Source: Maricaulis sp036231565
GTDB taxonomy: Bacteria > Pseudomonadota > Alphaproteobacteria > Caulobacterales > Maricaulaceae
DNA: 64,000 bases
Assembly: GCA_036231565.1 (NCBI GenBank)
Contig: JAZAHA010000013.1
Span: 1-64,000, forward strand
Reading direction: 5' to 3'
How positions within the stretch are numbered: the first letter of the stretch is position 1; the number at the start of each line of letters is the position of its first letter. The position numbers and the translations under genes are program-made. Of this stretch, positions 1-8,715 are shown piece after piece. The notes beneath the pieces were generated by a model that was not told the DNA's origin, searched no databases, and saw nothing but the letters and a program-made list of their open reading frames with translations.

Positions 1-14
1 GCCCTAACGCTGCC

Positions 15-103
15 CAGGCGGAGGTGCAGCTGGGGCAGCCTTATATATCTCCCTATATCTCCCTATACCTCCCTTACCAGGCGGAGGTGCCGCTGGGGCG
101 GCC
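15..103. repeat. Two 26-bp direct repeats flanking a 10-bp tandem repeat
   Basis: Positions 15-40 and 78-103 are the same 26-bp sequence with two mismatches, beginning CAGGCGGAGGTG. Between them, 44-73 hold three tandem copies of a 10-bp unit (TATATCTCCC twice, then TATACCTCCC). One frame runs open through both copies as QAEVQLGQP and QAEVPLGRP, so this could be the end of a coding region that begins before the window. No recognisable domain is present. Confidence 0.6.
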
Positions 104-222
104 CGCCGCGGCGGCGGCCCAGCGGCGCGAGGCGCGCACCCGCGCCCTCGACAGGGGTGAAAGCGATGGGCGCCAGGGGGGCCAGTACGGCCCGGCCAGC
201 CGGCCGCCGGCGAAACCGGACC

Positions 223-258
223 GGGCGCCGGAGCTGTCGCCGGCGCCCGTTTCTTTTT
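223..258 (+). terminator. Rho-independent terminator near left edge
   Basis: A perfect 9-bp stem (GGGCGCCGG at 223-231, CCGGCGCCC at 240-248) with an 8-base loop is followed by GTTTCTTTTT. It most likely ends a plus-strand transcript entering from left of the window. The 356 bases before the first gene otherwise show only the short repeats at 15-103 and no convincing complete gene. Confidence 0.7.
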
Positions 259-356
259 GCACGTCAGCCGGGTCCGGTGCAGTTGCCGTCACCGGGGCAC
301 GCGCCTAGGCTCGGCGCACCGGTCCCGGTCGGAAAAGCTGCGCGGAGTGACGCGTC

Positions 357-1043
357 GTGATCGAGAGTTTTGCGGACGATGTCCGGATCGCCAACGGCCC
401 GACCGTGAACGGTGCGGGCGGCTTTCACTTTCCCACGCGCATGGTGATCGTCCGCCTGGAAAGCGGCGGGCTTTTTGTCTGGTCACCCATCGCGCTGACA
501 GCGGATCTGCGCGACGCGGTGGACGCGCTCGGTCCGGTGGAACACATCATCGGACCCAATTCCCTGCACCATCTCTTCATCCCGGACTGGGCCGCCGCCT
601 GGCCGCAAGCACGCCTGCACGCCGCGCCAGGCCTCGACACCGCCCGGCCGGATATCCGCTTCGATACGATACTGGGCGATACGCCCGATCCGGCCTGGGC
701 CGGCACGCTCGACCAGGTGGTCATGCGCGGCAATGCGATCACCACCGAGACGGTGTTCTTTCACCGGCCCAGCGGCACGGTGATCGTGACCGATCTCATC
801 CAGCATCTGCCCGATGACTGGTTTTCAGGCTGGCGCAGGCTGATCGCGACATGGGACCGGATGACCGGGCCCGAGCCCGCCGTGCCGCGCAAATTCCGCC
901 TCGCCTTCACCGGCCGCAAGGCGGCGCGCGCCGCGCGCGACCGCCTTCTGGCCTGGCCGGCCGAGCGGCTGGTGATGGCCCACGGCGCCCCCGTCACCGA
1001 AGACGCCGCCGGCCTCATCCGCCGGGCGTTTGCCTGGCTCTGA
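357..1043 (+). CDS. DUF4336 domain-containing protein
   Basis: This 228-residue protein starts at GTG, with GGAG about 10 bases upstream. It resembles the DUF4336 family, a metallo-beta-lactamase-like fold of unknown function. Family-like features are the early GGFHFPTRM segment, the HIIGPNSLHHLFIPDW block near residues 61-76 (an expected metal or active-site region) and a late MAHGAPV motif. There is no signal peptide or membrane segment, so it is probably cytoplasmic. It converges on the SDR gene that ends at 1060. The specific function is unknown. Confidence 0.75.
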   Translation: MIESFADDVRIANGPTVNGAGGFHFPTRMVIVRLESGGLFVWSPIALTADLRDAVDALGPVEHIIGPNSLHHLFIPDWAAAWPQARLHAAPGLDTARPDIRFDTILGDTPDPAWAGTLDQVVMRGNAITTETVFFHRPSGTVIVTDLIQHLPDDWFSGWRRLIATWDRMTGPEPAVPRKFRLAFTGRKAARAARDRLLAWPAERLVMAHGAPVTEDAAGLIRRAFAWL

Positions 1044-1059
1044 GCCGGGCTTCCGGCCT

Positions 1060-1839
1060 CTACGAGCCGCCGCGGGTGTGGGCGACACCGCCATCGACGA
1101 TCAGGGTCGAGCCGACAACATAATCGCCGGCCCGCGAAGCCAGGAAGATCGCCGCGCCCGCCATGTCCTCCGGCGTGCCGATCCGGCCGGACGGCACATA
1201 ATTGGACACCACGTCAGCATGATCGCGCGCCGCCTTGTTCATCGAGGAGGCAAAGGCGCCCGGCGCAATCGCCGTCATCACCACATTCGACTTCACCAGT
1301 TCCAGAGCCATGCGCTTGGTCAGATGGATCAGGCCGGACTTGGAGGCGGCGTAGGAATAGGTCTCCAACATGTTGACCGACAGCCCGTCGATGGACGCAA
1401 TATTGATCACCTTGGAGGGGCGTTCCGGCGAGGCCTTGGCCTTCAGCGCGCCGAACAGGGCCTGGGTCAGGAAGAAGGGGGATTTCACGTTGAGATCCAT
1501 CACCTTGTCCCAGCCGCTCTCGGGAAATTCCTCGAAGGGCGCGCCCCAGGCGGCACCGGCATTGTTGACCAGGATGTCCAGCGTGCTCTCATGCTCGAGA
1601 TACTGTTTCGCCAGCGCCTGCGCGCCCTCCGCGCCCGACACGTCGGCCGGCAGGGCGATACACGTGCCCAGTTCCGACAGCCGCTCCGCCGTCGCCAGGC
1701 AATCCACCGCCTTGCGCGAGGAGATATAGACTTTCGCCCCGGCCCGCACATAGCCCTCGGCAATCATCTCGCCGATCCCGCGCGACCCGCCGGTAATCAG
1801 CGCCGTGCGCCCTTCAAGGGAAAACAGAGTATCGAGCAT
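1060..1839 (-). CDS. SDR family oxidoreductase
   Basis: This is a 259-residue classical short-chain dehydrogenase/reductase. It has the N-terminal cofactor motif TGGSRGIG, the NNAG motif, the catalytic YAASK (Tyr-xxx-Lys) and a C-terminal substrate loop ending VDGG. I chose the ATG at 1839 rather than the in-frame ATG 15 bases earlier, because GGGAGG lies 5 bases before the inner one. The family acts on NAD(P)-linked alcohol/carbonyl substrates; the substrate cannot be read here. It stands alone on the minus strand, converging on the DUF4336 gene. Confidence 0.88.
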   Translation of the reverse strand: MLDTLFSLEGRTALITGGSRGIGEMIAEGYVRAGAKVYISSRKAVDCLATAERLSELGTCIALPADVSGAEGAQALAKQYLEHESTLDILVNNAGAAWGAPFEEFPESGWDKVMDLNVKSPFFLTQALFGALKAKASPERPSKVINIASIDGLSVNMLETYSYAASKSGLIHLTKRMALELVKSNVVMTAIAPGAFASSMNKAARDHADVVSNYVPSGRIGTPEDMAGAAIFLASRAGDYVVGSTLIVDGGVAHTRGGS

Positions 1840-2331
1840 GGGGACCTCCCGCATTGGATTGTTGTGTGACAGGAAGGGTTACCGGGTGGGAACGACGCTG
1901 TCGAGGGGGCGGTATGGAGATGACGCTGTCTTCTCCACATGAGGGGAAGGTGCGTACGGCGAAGACAGAGAGCCCCGCTTTCACCTCAACCAGACCCCGG
2001 CACAAGGCCGGGGAAATTGAAGTGGGCCGGGGGAAACGGGGCGGGTCCGGGAAAACGGAGGGGGAGAAAACTTATCCCCGCCCGGCGGGGCCGGGTTAGA
2101 CTGGCGGGGCTGTTTCTCATTGCCGGTTTTCCGCCTTCGCGCGCCGCCCTCGATGCGAGGGCATAACTTTGGTGCAGCCTTGTCACCCTGTGGCACCGCA
2201 ATGTCGCACCGATGGAGCAGCGATGAGGGCGTTATAGGGCAGTCACGCGACATGTCCGGCGTATGAAACGCCGGGAAAAATTGTCATAACCGCCTTGATT
2301 TAATTATCTTTTCCGGACACCCGGAGCAAAA
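1840..2331. other. Intergenic region, 492 bp
   Basis: No gene is convincing here. The region should hold the promoter of the minus-strand SDR. A hairpin at 1995-2013 (arms CCCCGGC and GCCGGGG, loop ACAAG) resembles the short GC-rich palindromes often scattered between genes of alphaproteobacteria. It has no T-tract, so I do not call it a terminator. Confidence 0.5.
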
Positions 2332-3249
2332 CTAGTCCCGAACCCTTATCAGACCTTCCTGGGCCGCCGAGGCGACAAGCTTGCCGGTGCGGGTGAAGAT
2401 CTGGCCGCGATTGAAGCCACGGGCACCGCCGGACCAGGGGGCATCGGTGGAGTACAACAGCCAGTCATCCATGCGCACATCGTCATGGAACCACAGGGCG
2501 TGATCGAGGCTGGCGGACTGCATCTTGCGCGTCATCCAGCTCACCCCGTGCGGCTGCATGCAGGTCGACAACAGGCCCATATCCGAGGCGAAGGCGAGCA
2601 CGGCGCGGTGCATCAGCTGGCTCTCGCCGATCGAGCCGGAGGCACGGATCCACAGATTGCGCACCGGGGCGCGCTTGTCCGGATTGACCGGGTTCCAGAT
2701 CTCGACCGGGCGGATCTCGATCGGCCGCGAACGGGTGAGGAATTTGTAGAGCGGTTCCGGGATCTCGTCCTTGTAGCGCCGGAAGATCTCCGCTTCCGAC
2801 GGCAGGTCGTCCGGCGCCGGAACATCCGGCATTTCCGCCTGGTGCTCCAGCCCCTCTTCCTTGCGCTGGAAGGAGGCGGTCATGTTCAGGATCGGCTTGC
2901 CGCGCTGCATCGCGATGACGCGGCGGTTGGAAAAGCTGCCGCCGTCATAATCACGCTCGACGCGATAGATGATGGGGAAATCCTCGTCGCCGGGCCGCAT
3001 GAAGTAGGCGTGCAGGGAATGCACCTCACGCTCGGCCTCGACCGAGCCGACCGCCGACATCAGCGCCTGGGCGATCACCTGGCCGCCGAAGACGCGACCG
3101 CGGCCGCCCGGATTGCGGGGGCCGCGATAGAGGTCGACATCGATCTCCTCGACATCGAGCAGGGTAACGAGGCCCCGGGCCAGTTCCTGCGGTGTCGGGC
3201 GACGGCGTTTCTCCGGTGCGCCGTCCGGGTGTTGATCCCCGTCCATCAT
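2332..3249 (-). CDS. tesB: Acyl-CoA thioesterase II
   Basis: This 305-residue protein hydrolyses acyl-CoA to free fatty acid and CoA in the cytoplasm. It has the TesB double-hotdog layout: RVFGGQVIAQAL in the first hotdog domain, and ASDMGLL, SLDHALWFH and AAQEGLIR in the second. Aligning by eye to E. coli TesB (Asp204, Thr228, Gln278) gives Asp223, Ser247 and Gln297 at a constant offset of 19, so the triad is kept with a conservative Thr-to-Ser change. AAAGAGG stands before the start. The N-terminus is about 15 residues longer than E. coli TesB, and charged. Confidence 0.93.
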   Translation of the reverse strand: MMDGDQHPDGAPEKRRRPTPQELARGLVTLLDVEEIDVDLYRGPRNPGGRGRVFGGQVIAQALMSAVGSVEAEREVHSLHAYFMRPGDEDFPIIYRVERDYDGGSFSNRRVIAMQRGKPILNMTASFQRKEEGLEHQAEMPDVPAPDDLPSEAEIFRRYKDEIPEPLYKFLTRSRPIEIRPVEIWNPVNPDKRAPVRNLWIRASGSIGESQLMHRAVLAFASDMGLLSTCMQPHGVSWMTRKMQSASLDHALWFHDDVRMDDWLLYSTDAPWSGGARGFNRGQIFTRTGKLVASAAQEGLIRVRD

Positions 3250-3349
3250 GCGGCCTCTTTCACGATTGCGTGTTGCACTGCGGCAAGTCTGGACTGTCCG
3301 GACGCAAATTTCCAGCTTCCGGTACGCCGCAATGCAGGAGGCAGGGCGT

Positions 3350-4507
3350 CTAGGAGGCGACGAGCTTCAGCGACTTGGTCGGCGCATCCCAGGGCAGGTG
3401 ATTGTCTTCGAGCATCACCATATTGTCGCGATTGATGATTTCCGGGCGCGCGTGATAGCCCAGCAATTCCTCGACATCCTGGTCGGCATGGCGCGCGAGC
3501 ACCATGGTCTCGTCGGACGAGAAATTCGTCAGGCCGCGGGCCAGCTCCTCACCGTCCTCGTCATAGACGTGCAGCACATCGCCCTTCTGGAAGTCGCCAT
3601 GGATCTTGACGATATCCTCGTGGCCGACGCCCGCCTTGCTCTCGCGCAGCTTGGCGGCAGCGTCCTGGCGGATCACCAGACCGCCGGCACGGTGCAGGCG
3701 GTTGGTCAGCCAGACCGCCCAGGACGAGGCCGGCGTACCCTTGGCGATGCAGCGCGTGTGACGGCGCTCGCCCTTGAGAATGCCGGACACGGGACGATCG
3801 ATGACGCCCTCGCCGATCAGCGTGTTGACGCCGGCATTCTGCGCCATGTTGGCGGCGCGCATCTTGGTCAGCATGCCGCCCGAGCCCAGCGAGCTCGTAC
3901 CGGTGGTGACCTCGAGATACTCGCTGACATCCTCGACCGTCTCGATGAACCGGGCCTCCGGATCTTCCGGATTGCGGTCATAGAGCCCGTCGATATTGGT
4001 CAGCAGGATCAGATGGTCGGCCTGGATCATCTGCGCCACCTTGGCGGCCAGGCGGTCATTGTCGCCGACGCGGATTTCCTCGGTCGTGATCGTGTCGTTC
4101 TCGTTCACGATCGGCATGATGCCGTGCTCGAACAGGCGCTGGATCGTGTTCTTGGTATTGAGGAAGCGGCGGCGCTCCTCCAGATCCTCCAGCGTGACGA
4201 GAATCTGGGCGATGTCGAAGCCGTGCTCGTGGGCCACCTGCTTGTAGGCATTGAGCAGCAGCGGCTGGCCGCAGGCGGCCGCGGCCTGCTTGTCCAGCAC
4301 GCCGGCGTCTTCCGGCGACTTGTTGATCGAGTTCAGCCCGAGAGCCACCGAGCCCGAGGAGGCCAGCACCACATCATATCCTTCCTCGCGCAGCTGCGCG
4401 ATGTCGGCCAGAAGACCGTGCATGAAGGCGTATTTCAGGGTCAGCCGGCCATCATTGGCCAGCAGGCTGGACCCGATTTTCACGACGATGCGGTTTCGAA
4501 CACTCAC
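3350..4507 (-). CDS. proB: Glutamate 5-kinase
   Basis: It catalyses the first step of proline synthesis, ATP-dependent phosphorylation of glutamate. At 385 residues it has the usual full length: an N-terminal amino-acid kinase domain (VVKIGSSLL, ASSGSVALG, NENDTI, GSGGMLTKM) and a C-terminal PUA domain over roughly the last 100 residues. The start is GTG at 4507, with AGGAG six bases upstream; the longer open frame has no domain support. It faces away from proC-proA across a 344-bp AT-rich gap. GSGGM is the stretch before the invariant Lys and argues for an active enzyme. Confidence 0.95.
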   Translation of the reverse strand: MSVRNRIVVKIGSSLLANDGRLTLKYAFMHGLLADIAQLREEGYDVVLASSGSVALGLNSINKSPEDAGVLDKQAAAACGQPLLLNAYKQVAHEHGFDIAQILVTLEDLEERRRFLNTKNTIQRLFEHGIMPIVNENDTITTEEIRVGDNDRLAAKVAQMIQADHLILLTNIDGLYDRNPEDPEARFIETVEDVSEYLEVTTGTSSLGSGGMLTKMRAANMAQNAGVNTLIGEGVIDRPVSGILKGERRHTRCIAKGTPASSWAVWLTNRLHRAGGLVIRQDAAAKLRESKAGVGHEDIVKIHGDFQKGDVLHVYDEDGEELARGLTNFSSDETMVLARHADQDVEELLGYHARPEIINRDNMVMLEDNHLPWDAPTKSLKLVAS

Positions 4508-4851
4508 AAGAGGCTCCTGCGTGGCGCGGAACGATGCTGCTCCGCAAAAAGACTGGGCGCAAAATATTTTGCGTTCAAATTTTTTCAACCCCAAAACCCG
4601 GACACGGCCATGCAATATCGCCGCGCCTTTCTCATAAATTATGGCGCAAAGCTAAACGATTGCTTGTCATCCGGCTTTTACGCCCAACCGGAAATATAAT
4701 TTGAATTCGAAATATATTTTGCTATGTAACCGGACATCAGCAGCTCGATGCGCTTTCCGGCGCGTCGGGCGCATTTGTTGTGAGCCTGTCGCAATCGCGC
4801 AAACACGTGCGTAATCTGCCACCAGGCCTCGACAGCGCAGAAGGATTGGCG
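4508..4851. other. Divergent intergenic region between proB and proC
   Basis: This 344-bp gap is strikingly AT-rich for the window, especially 4558-4730, and must carry the promoters for proB and probably proC-proA. It includes a perfect 16-bp palindrome next to proB (listed separately) and AT-rich runs around 4690-4725. No gene or RNA is evident. Confidence 0.55.
4558..4573. promoter_or_regulatory. Perfect 16-bp palindrome, candidate operator
   Basis: CGCAAAATATTTTGCG is fully self-complementary and lies 51 bases upstream of the proB start codon in the divergent proB/proC region. Its position suits a dimeric regulator site, but no regulator is encoded beside it. A chance AT-rich palindrome is possible. 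Confidence 0.4.
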
Positions 4852-5631
4852 ATGGACATTCTGATGATCGGTTGCGGGAATATGGGCGGCGCCATGCTGC
4901 GCCGCTGGGTGGACCAGGTTCCGGCCAGCTACACGGCCGTCAACCGGACCCCGTCCGCGATACCCGCCGGTGCCGGTCATGCAGGCTCTCCGGACGCCCT
5001 GTCAGGGCGGACATTCGACGCCATCGTCATCGCCGTGAAACCGCAGCAGATCGCCGATGTCGTGCCGGCCTACATGCCTTTCCTGAAGGATGATGGCTGC
5101 CTCATCTCGATCGCTGCGGGCTTTTCGATCGCCTCCATGAAGGCGGCCCTTGGCGACCGGCCGGCGATCCGCATCATGCCCAACCTGCCGGCCCAGATCG
5201 GCCGCGGTGTGAACGGTCTCTATGCAGACCCGCCCTGCTCCCCGGCCCATCGCGACCTGGCCGACCGGCTGGCCAAAGCCACCGGCTCTGCCATCTGGCT
5301 GGACACCGAGGACGAGATCGACCGGATCACGGCGGTTGCCGGCTCCGGCACGGGCTATGTCTTCGAGATCGCCCGCGCCTATGTCGCGGCAGCCGAACGC
5401 CTGGGCTTCGCCCCGGACACCGCCCGCACCCTGGTCATCGAGACCCTGGCCGGTGCGGTCGAAATGGCGGCCCGCAGCGAGACGAGCCTGGAAGACCTGC
5501 GCAATTCCGTGATGAGCAAAAAAGGCACGACCGAGGCGGGCATCCACGCGCTGCGCCGTGACGGGCTGCTCGAACAATTGCTCGTCGAAACCACGGAGGC
5601 CGCGTACGCACGCGCCTGCGAACTGCGCTAG
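4852..5631 (+). CDS. proC: Pyrroline-5-carboxylate reductase
   Basis: It carries out the last step of proline synthesis, NAD(P)H reduction of 1-pyrroline-5-carboxylate. The 259-residue protein has an N-terminal Rossmann motif (GCGNMG at residues 7-12) and the C-terminal helical dimerisation domain with AGSGTGYVFEIARAYVAA and the SKKGTTEAG stretch. The ATG at 4852 follows AAGGA at a good distance; the open frame upstream adds 24 unrelated residues. It is followed after 51 bases by proA on the same strand, so the two are probably cotranscribed. Confidence 0.95.
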   Translation: MDILMIGCGNMGGAMLRRWVDQVPASYTAVNRTPSAIPAGAGHAGSPDALSGRTFDAIVIAVKPQQIADVVPAYMPFLKDDGCLISIAAGFSIASMKAALGDRPAIRIMPNLPAQIGRGVNGLYADPPCSPAHRDLADRLAKATGSAIWLDTEDEIDRITAVAGSGTGYVFEIARAYVAAAERLGFAPDTARTLVIETLAGAVEMAARSETSLEDLRNSVMSKKGTTEAGIHALRRDGLLEQLLVETTEAAYARACELR

Positions 5632-5682
5632 TTGCCGCGCCTCCGAAACTCCCCGACACTCCAGACCCCGAGCGAACGAGAC

Positions 5683-6939
5683 ATGTCAGATCGTATGCAA
5701 GCCTATATCGAACAATTGGGACGCCAGGCAAAGGAGGCGGCGCGCCAGCTCGCGACAGCCTCCACCGAGCGCAAGAATGCCGCGCTGAACGCCGCGGCCG
5801 CGTCCCTGCGTCTTCACGCCAACGACCTCATTGCGGCCAATCGCAAGGACGTCGAGAGCGTCCGCGAAGCCGGCAAGCCGGACGCCTTCATCGACCGGCT
5901 GATGCTGGACGAGGGCCGGATCGAGGGCGTCGCCCAGGCCATCGAGGCCATCGCGACCCTGCCCGACCCGGTCGGCCGCCAGCTGATGTCCACCGAACGC
6001 CCCAACGGGCTGCGCATCGAACGCGTCGCCGTGCCGCTGGGCGTGATCGGGATGATCTATGAGTCGCGCCCGAATGTCGGCGCCGACGCCGGCGCGCTGT
6101 GCCTGAAATCCGGCAATGCCGTGATCCTGCGCGGCGGTTCGGAGAGCCTCAACTCCACCCGCATCATCGTGGAATGCATGAAGGAAGGCCTGCGCGAGGC
6201 GGACCTGCCGGAGAACGCGATCCAGATGGTCGACACCACCAATCGCGCCGCCGTGCAGCACCTGCTGCAATGCACCGACTATGTCGACCTGGTCATTCCG
6301 CGCGGCGGCAAGGGCCTCGTCTCGCTGGTGCGCGACCAGGCCAAGGTGCCGACGCTGCTGCACCTGGACGGCAATTGCCACACCTATGTCCACCAGCACG
6401 CCGACCTGACCAAGGCGGCCGCCATCGTGAAGAATGCCAAGCTGCGCCGCACCGGTATCTGCGGTGCGACCGAGAGCCTGGTCGTCGACCGCGCGGTCGC
6501 CGGCGATTTCCTGCCCGGCCTGGTCGACAGCATGGCGGGCTGCGAATTCCGCGGCGATGCCGACGCCGTCGCTATCGACAGCCGCATCAAGCCGGCCAGC
6601 GAGGAAGACTGGGACACCGAATATCTCGACAGCTGCCTTTCGGTGAAACTTGTCGACGGGCTGGAAGAAGCGATGAACTGGGTGTCCGATCACTCCTCGG
6701 CCCACACCGATGCCATCGTCACCGAGGACGCCGACGCTGCGGCCGCCTTCCTCACGGCCATCGACAGCGCCGTCGTGATGCATAATGCTTCGACGCAATT
6801 CTCGGATGGGGGCGAGTTTGGCATGGGCGCAGAAATCGGTATCGCCACGGGCAAGATGCATGCCCGCGGCCCGGTCGGGCTGGAGCAGCTCACCTCCTTC
6901 AAATACCTCGTACACGGGGACGGCCAGACCCGCGTCTGA
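5683..6939 (+). CDS. proA: Gamma-glutamyl phosphate reductase
   Basis: It reduces the ProB product to glutamate-5-semialdehyde, the middle step of proline synthesis. At 418 residues it has the family length and aldehyde-dehydrogenase fold. Features are VPLGVIGMIYESRPNV, the nucleotide-binding SGNAVILRGGSES, and RRTGICGATESL, whose Cys260 is the expected catalytic thiol. The ATG at 5683 gives the conserved N-terminus; an earlier in-frame TTG directly after the proC stop adds 17 residues with no homology. The next gene is the proline importer putP. Confidence 0.95.
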   Translation: MSDRMQAYIEQLGRQAKEAARQLATASTERKNAALNAAAASLRLHANDLIAANRKDVESVREAGKPDAFIDRLMLDEGRIEGVAQAIEAIATLPDPVGRQLMSTERPNGLRIERVAVPLGVIGMIYESRPNVGADAGALCLKSGNAVILRGGSESLNSTRIIVECMKEGLREADLPENAIQMVDTTNRAAVQHLLQCTDYVDLVIPRGGKGLVSLVRDQAKVPTLLHLDGNCHTYVHQHADLTKAAAIVKNAKLRRTGICGATESLVVDRAVAGDFLPGLVDSMAGCEFRGDADAVAIDSRIKPASEEDWDTEYLDSCLSVKLVDGLEEAMNWVSDHSSAHTDAIVTEDADAAAAFLTAIDSAVVMHNASTQFSDGGEFGMGAEIGIATGKMHARGPVGLEQLTSFKYLVHGDGQTRV

Positions 6940-6990
6940 CGCACCGCGTCCGGTCCACCCCTTTCCTGACCATCAACCCAAGGCAAGTTC

Positions 6991-8631
6991 ATGGATATTG
7001 AAGCTCTGATCTCCCTTGCGCTCTATTTCGTCCTGATGATGGCGATCGGCCTCTACGCCTACCGCAAATCGACGGACGATGTGTCGGGCTACATGCTCGG
7101 CGGGCGCCAGCTGAACCCGGCCGTGGCCTCGCTGTCGGCGGGCGCCTCGGACATGAGCGGCTGGATGCTCATGGGCCTGCCTGGCGCGATCTTCGCCACC
7201 GGCATGTCAGAGGCGTGGATCGCCATCGGTCTGATGATCGGGGCCTATTTCAACTACCGCCTGGTGGCGCCGCGACTGCGCGTCTACACCGAGATTGCCG
7301 ATGATGCGATCACCATTCCGGACTTCTTCGAGAAGCGCTTCGCAGATCATTCGCGCATGCTGCGTGTGATCTCCGCCGTGGTGATCATCATCTTCTTCAC
7401 CCTCTACACCTCGGCCGGCGTCGTGTCGGGCGGCAAGCTGTTCGAGGCTTCCTTCGGCCTGGACTACCGCCTCGGCCTGTTCCTCACCGCGGGGGTGGTC
7501 GTCGCCTACACCCTGTTCGGCGGTTTCCTGGCGGTATCGCTGACCGACTTCGTGCAGGGCTGCATCATGTTCGTCGCGCTGGTCCTGGTGCCGGTGGTAA
7601 CCATCATGCAGCTGGGCGGGTTCGGCCCGACGGTGGATGCGCTGAGCACGCTGAGCGTGGATATCGGCGGATGGGAGAAATCCTATCTCTCCATGATCCC
7701 GCAGGAGAGTCTCGGCCTCGCTGCGATCGGCATCATCTCTACCATGTCCTGGGGCCTGGGCTATTTCGGCCAGCCGCATATCATCGTGCGCTTCATGGCC
7801 GTGCGCTCACTCAAGGACGTCGCCGTCATGCGCCGCATCGGCATGAGCTGGATGCTGATCACGGTACTGGGTGCCGTGCTGACGGGTGCTGCCGGACTCG
7901 CCTATGTGAAGAGCCAGAATATCGAAGTTGCCGACGGTGTTCCGGTGGCCCGTGTCATCGAGGCACCGACCGATGCGACGACGTTCAGCGACCTGGACAA
8001 TATCGACACCACCGGCGCCTTCGGCGAAGGCGATGTGGTTCTGGGCGACCAGGAGACGATCTTCATCCTGCTCTCCCAGGTCATCTTCCACCCCTATATC
8101 GCCGGTTTCCTGCTGGCCGCGATCCTGGCGGCGATCATGAGTACGATCTCGTCCCAGCTGCTGGTCTCGTCGAGCTCGCTGACGGAGGATTTCTACAAGA
8201 TCTTCCTGAGGCGCGGCGCAAGCCAGAAGGAACTCGTCCTGGTCGGACGCCTGTCGGTTCTGGCAGTGTCGCTGGTGGCGATTGCCCTGGCTTTCGATCC
8301 CGATTCGAACATCCTCAACCTGGTGTCCAACGCCTGGGCCGGCTTCGGCGCGGCTTTCGGTCCTGTGGTGCTGATCAGCCTGTTCTGGCGCGGCATGACC
8401 AGGCTGGGCGCGATTGCCGGCATGGTGACCGGCGCCGTGACGGTGCTCGCCTGGATCTACATCCTCAACCTGTCGGGTGTGATGTACGAGATCGTTCCGG
8501 GCTTCATTGCCGCGACGATCGCCATCCTCGTCGTCTCGATGGTGACGAAGGATCCGGAAAGCCATGTCACCGACTACTTCGACGAGATGACCGGCATCCT
8601 GAAAAAGGGCGAACTGCCCGGCAAGGAATAG
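6991..8631 (+). CDS. putP: Sodium/proline symporter
   Basis: This 546-residue SSS-family transporter has about 13 predicted membrane segments. The N-terminal SAGASDMSGWMLMGLPG block is characteristic of PutP and lines the Na+ and proline path. Pfam-like SSF features continue through ILAAIMSTISSQLLVSSS. The segment around residues 310-345 is an extended acidic loop (IEAPTDATTFSDLDNID). It lies 51 bases after proA and before a strong terminator, so proC-proA-putP may be one unit combining synthesis and uptake. The cargo is inferred from motif and context. Confidence 0.9.
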   Translation: MDIEALISLALYFVLMMAIGLYAYRKSTDDVSGYMLGGRQLNPAVASLSAGASDMSGWMLMGLPGAIFATGMSEAWIAIGLMIGAYFNYRLVAPRLRVYTEIADDAITIPDFFEKRFADHSRMLRVISAVVIIIFFTLYTSAGVVSGGKLFEASFGLDYRLGLFLTAGVVVAYTLFGGFLAVSLTDFVQGCIMFVALVLVPVVTIMQLGGFGPTVDALSTLSVDIGGWEKSYLSMIPQESLGLAAIGIISTMSWGLGYFGQPHIIVRFMAVRSLKDVAVMRRIGMSWMLITVLGAVLTGAAGLAYVKSQNIEVADGVPVARVIEAPTDATTFSDLDNIDTTGAFGEGDVVLGDQETIFILLSQVIFHPYIAGFLLAAILAAIMSTISSQLLVSSSSLTEDFYKIFLRRGASQKELVLVGRLSVLAVSLVAIALAFDPDSNILNLVSNAWAGFGAAFGPVVLISLFWRGMTRLGAIAGMVTGAVTVLAWIYILNLSGVMYEIVPGFIAATIAILVVSMVTKDPESHVTDYFDEMTGILKKGELPGKE

Positions 8632-8662
8632 ACCGTCAGATCCCGACATTTCACCCAACGGC

Positions 8663-8694
8663 AACGGCCGGCGGAGCAATCCGCCGGCCGTTTT
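8663..8694 (+). terminator. Rho-independent terminator after putP
   Basis: A 13-bp stem (8663-8675 with 8680-8692, core CGGCCGGCGGA) with a GCAA loop runs into a T-rich end at 8691-8694. It ends the proline operon just before the convergent phyK-like gene. Confidence 0.88.
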
Positions 8695-8715
8695 CCTTGC
8701 GGTGCTCGTGGCGGC

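Noticed and set aside
1889..1913. GGAAC followed after 16 bases by CGGT, resembling an EcfG promoter
   Set aside because: The -10 has a mismatch (CGGT for CGTT) and no plus-strand gene lies downstream before the minus-strand tesB.
3248..4699. A 483-codon plus-strand open frame over tesB start and proB
   Set aside because: It is antisense to a clear ProB and shows no recognisable motif.
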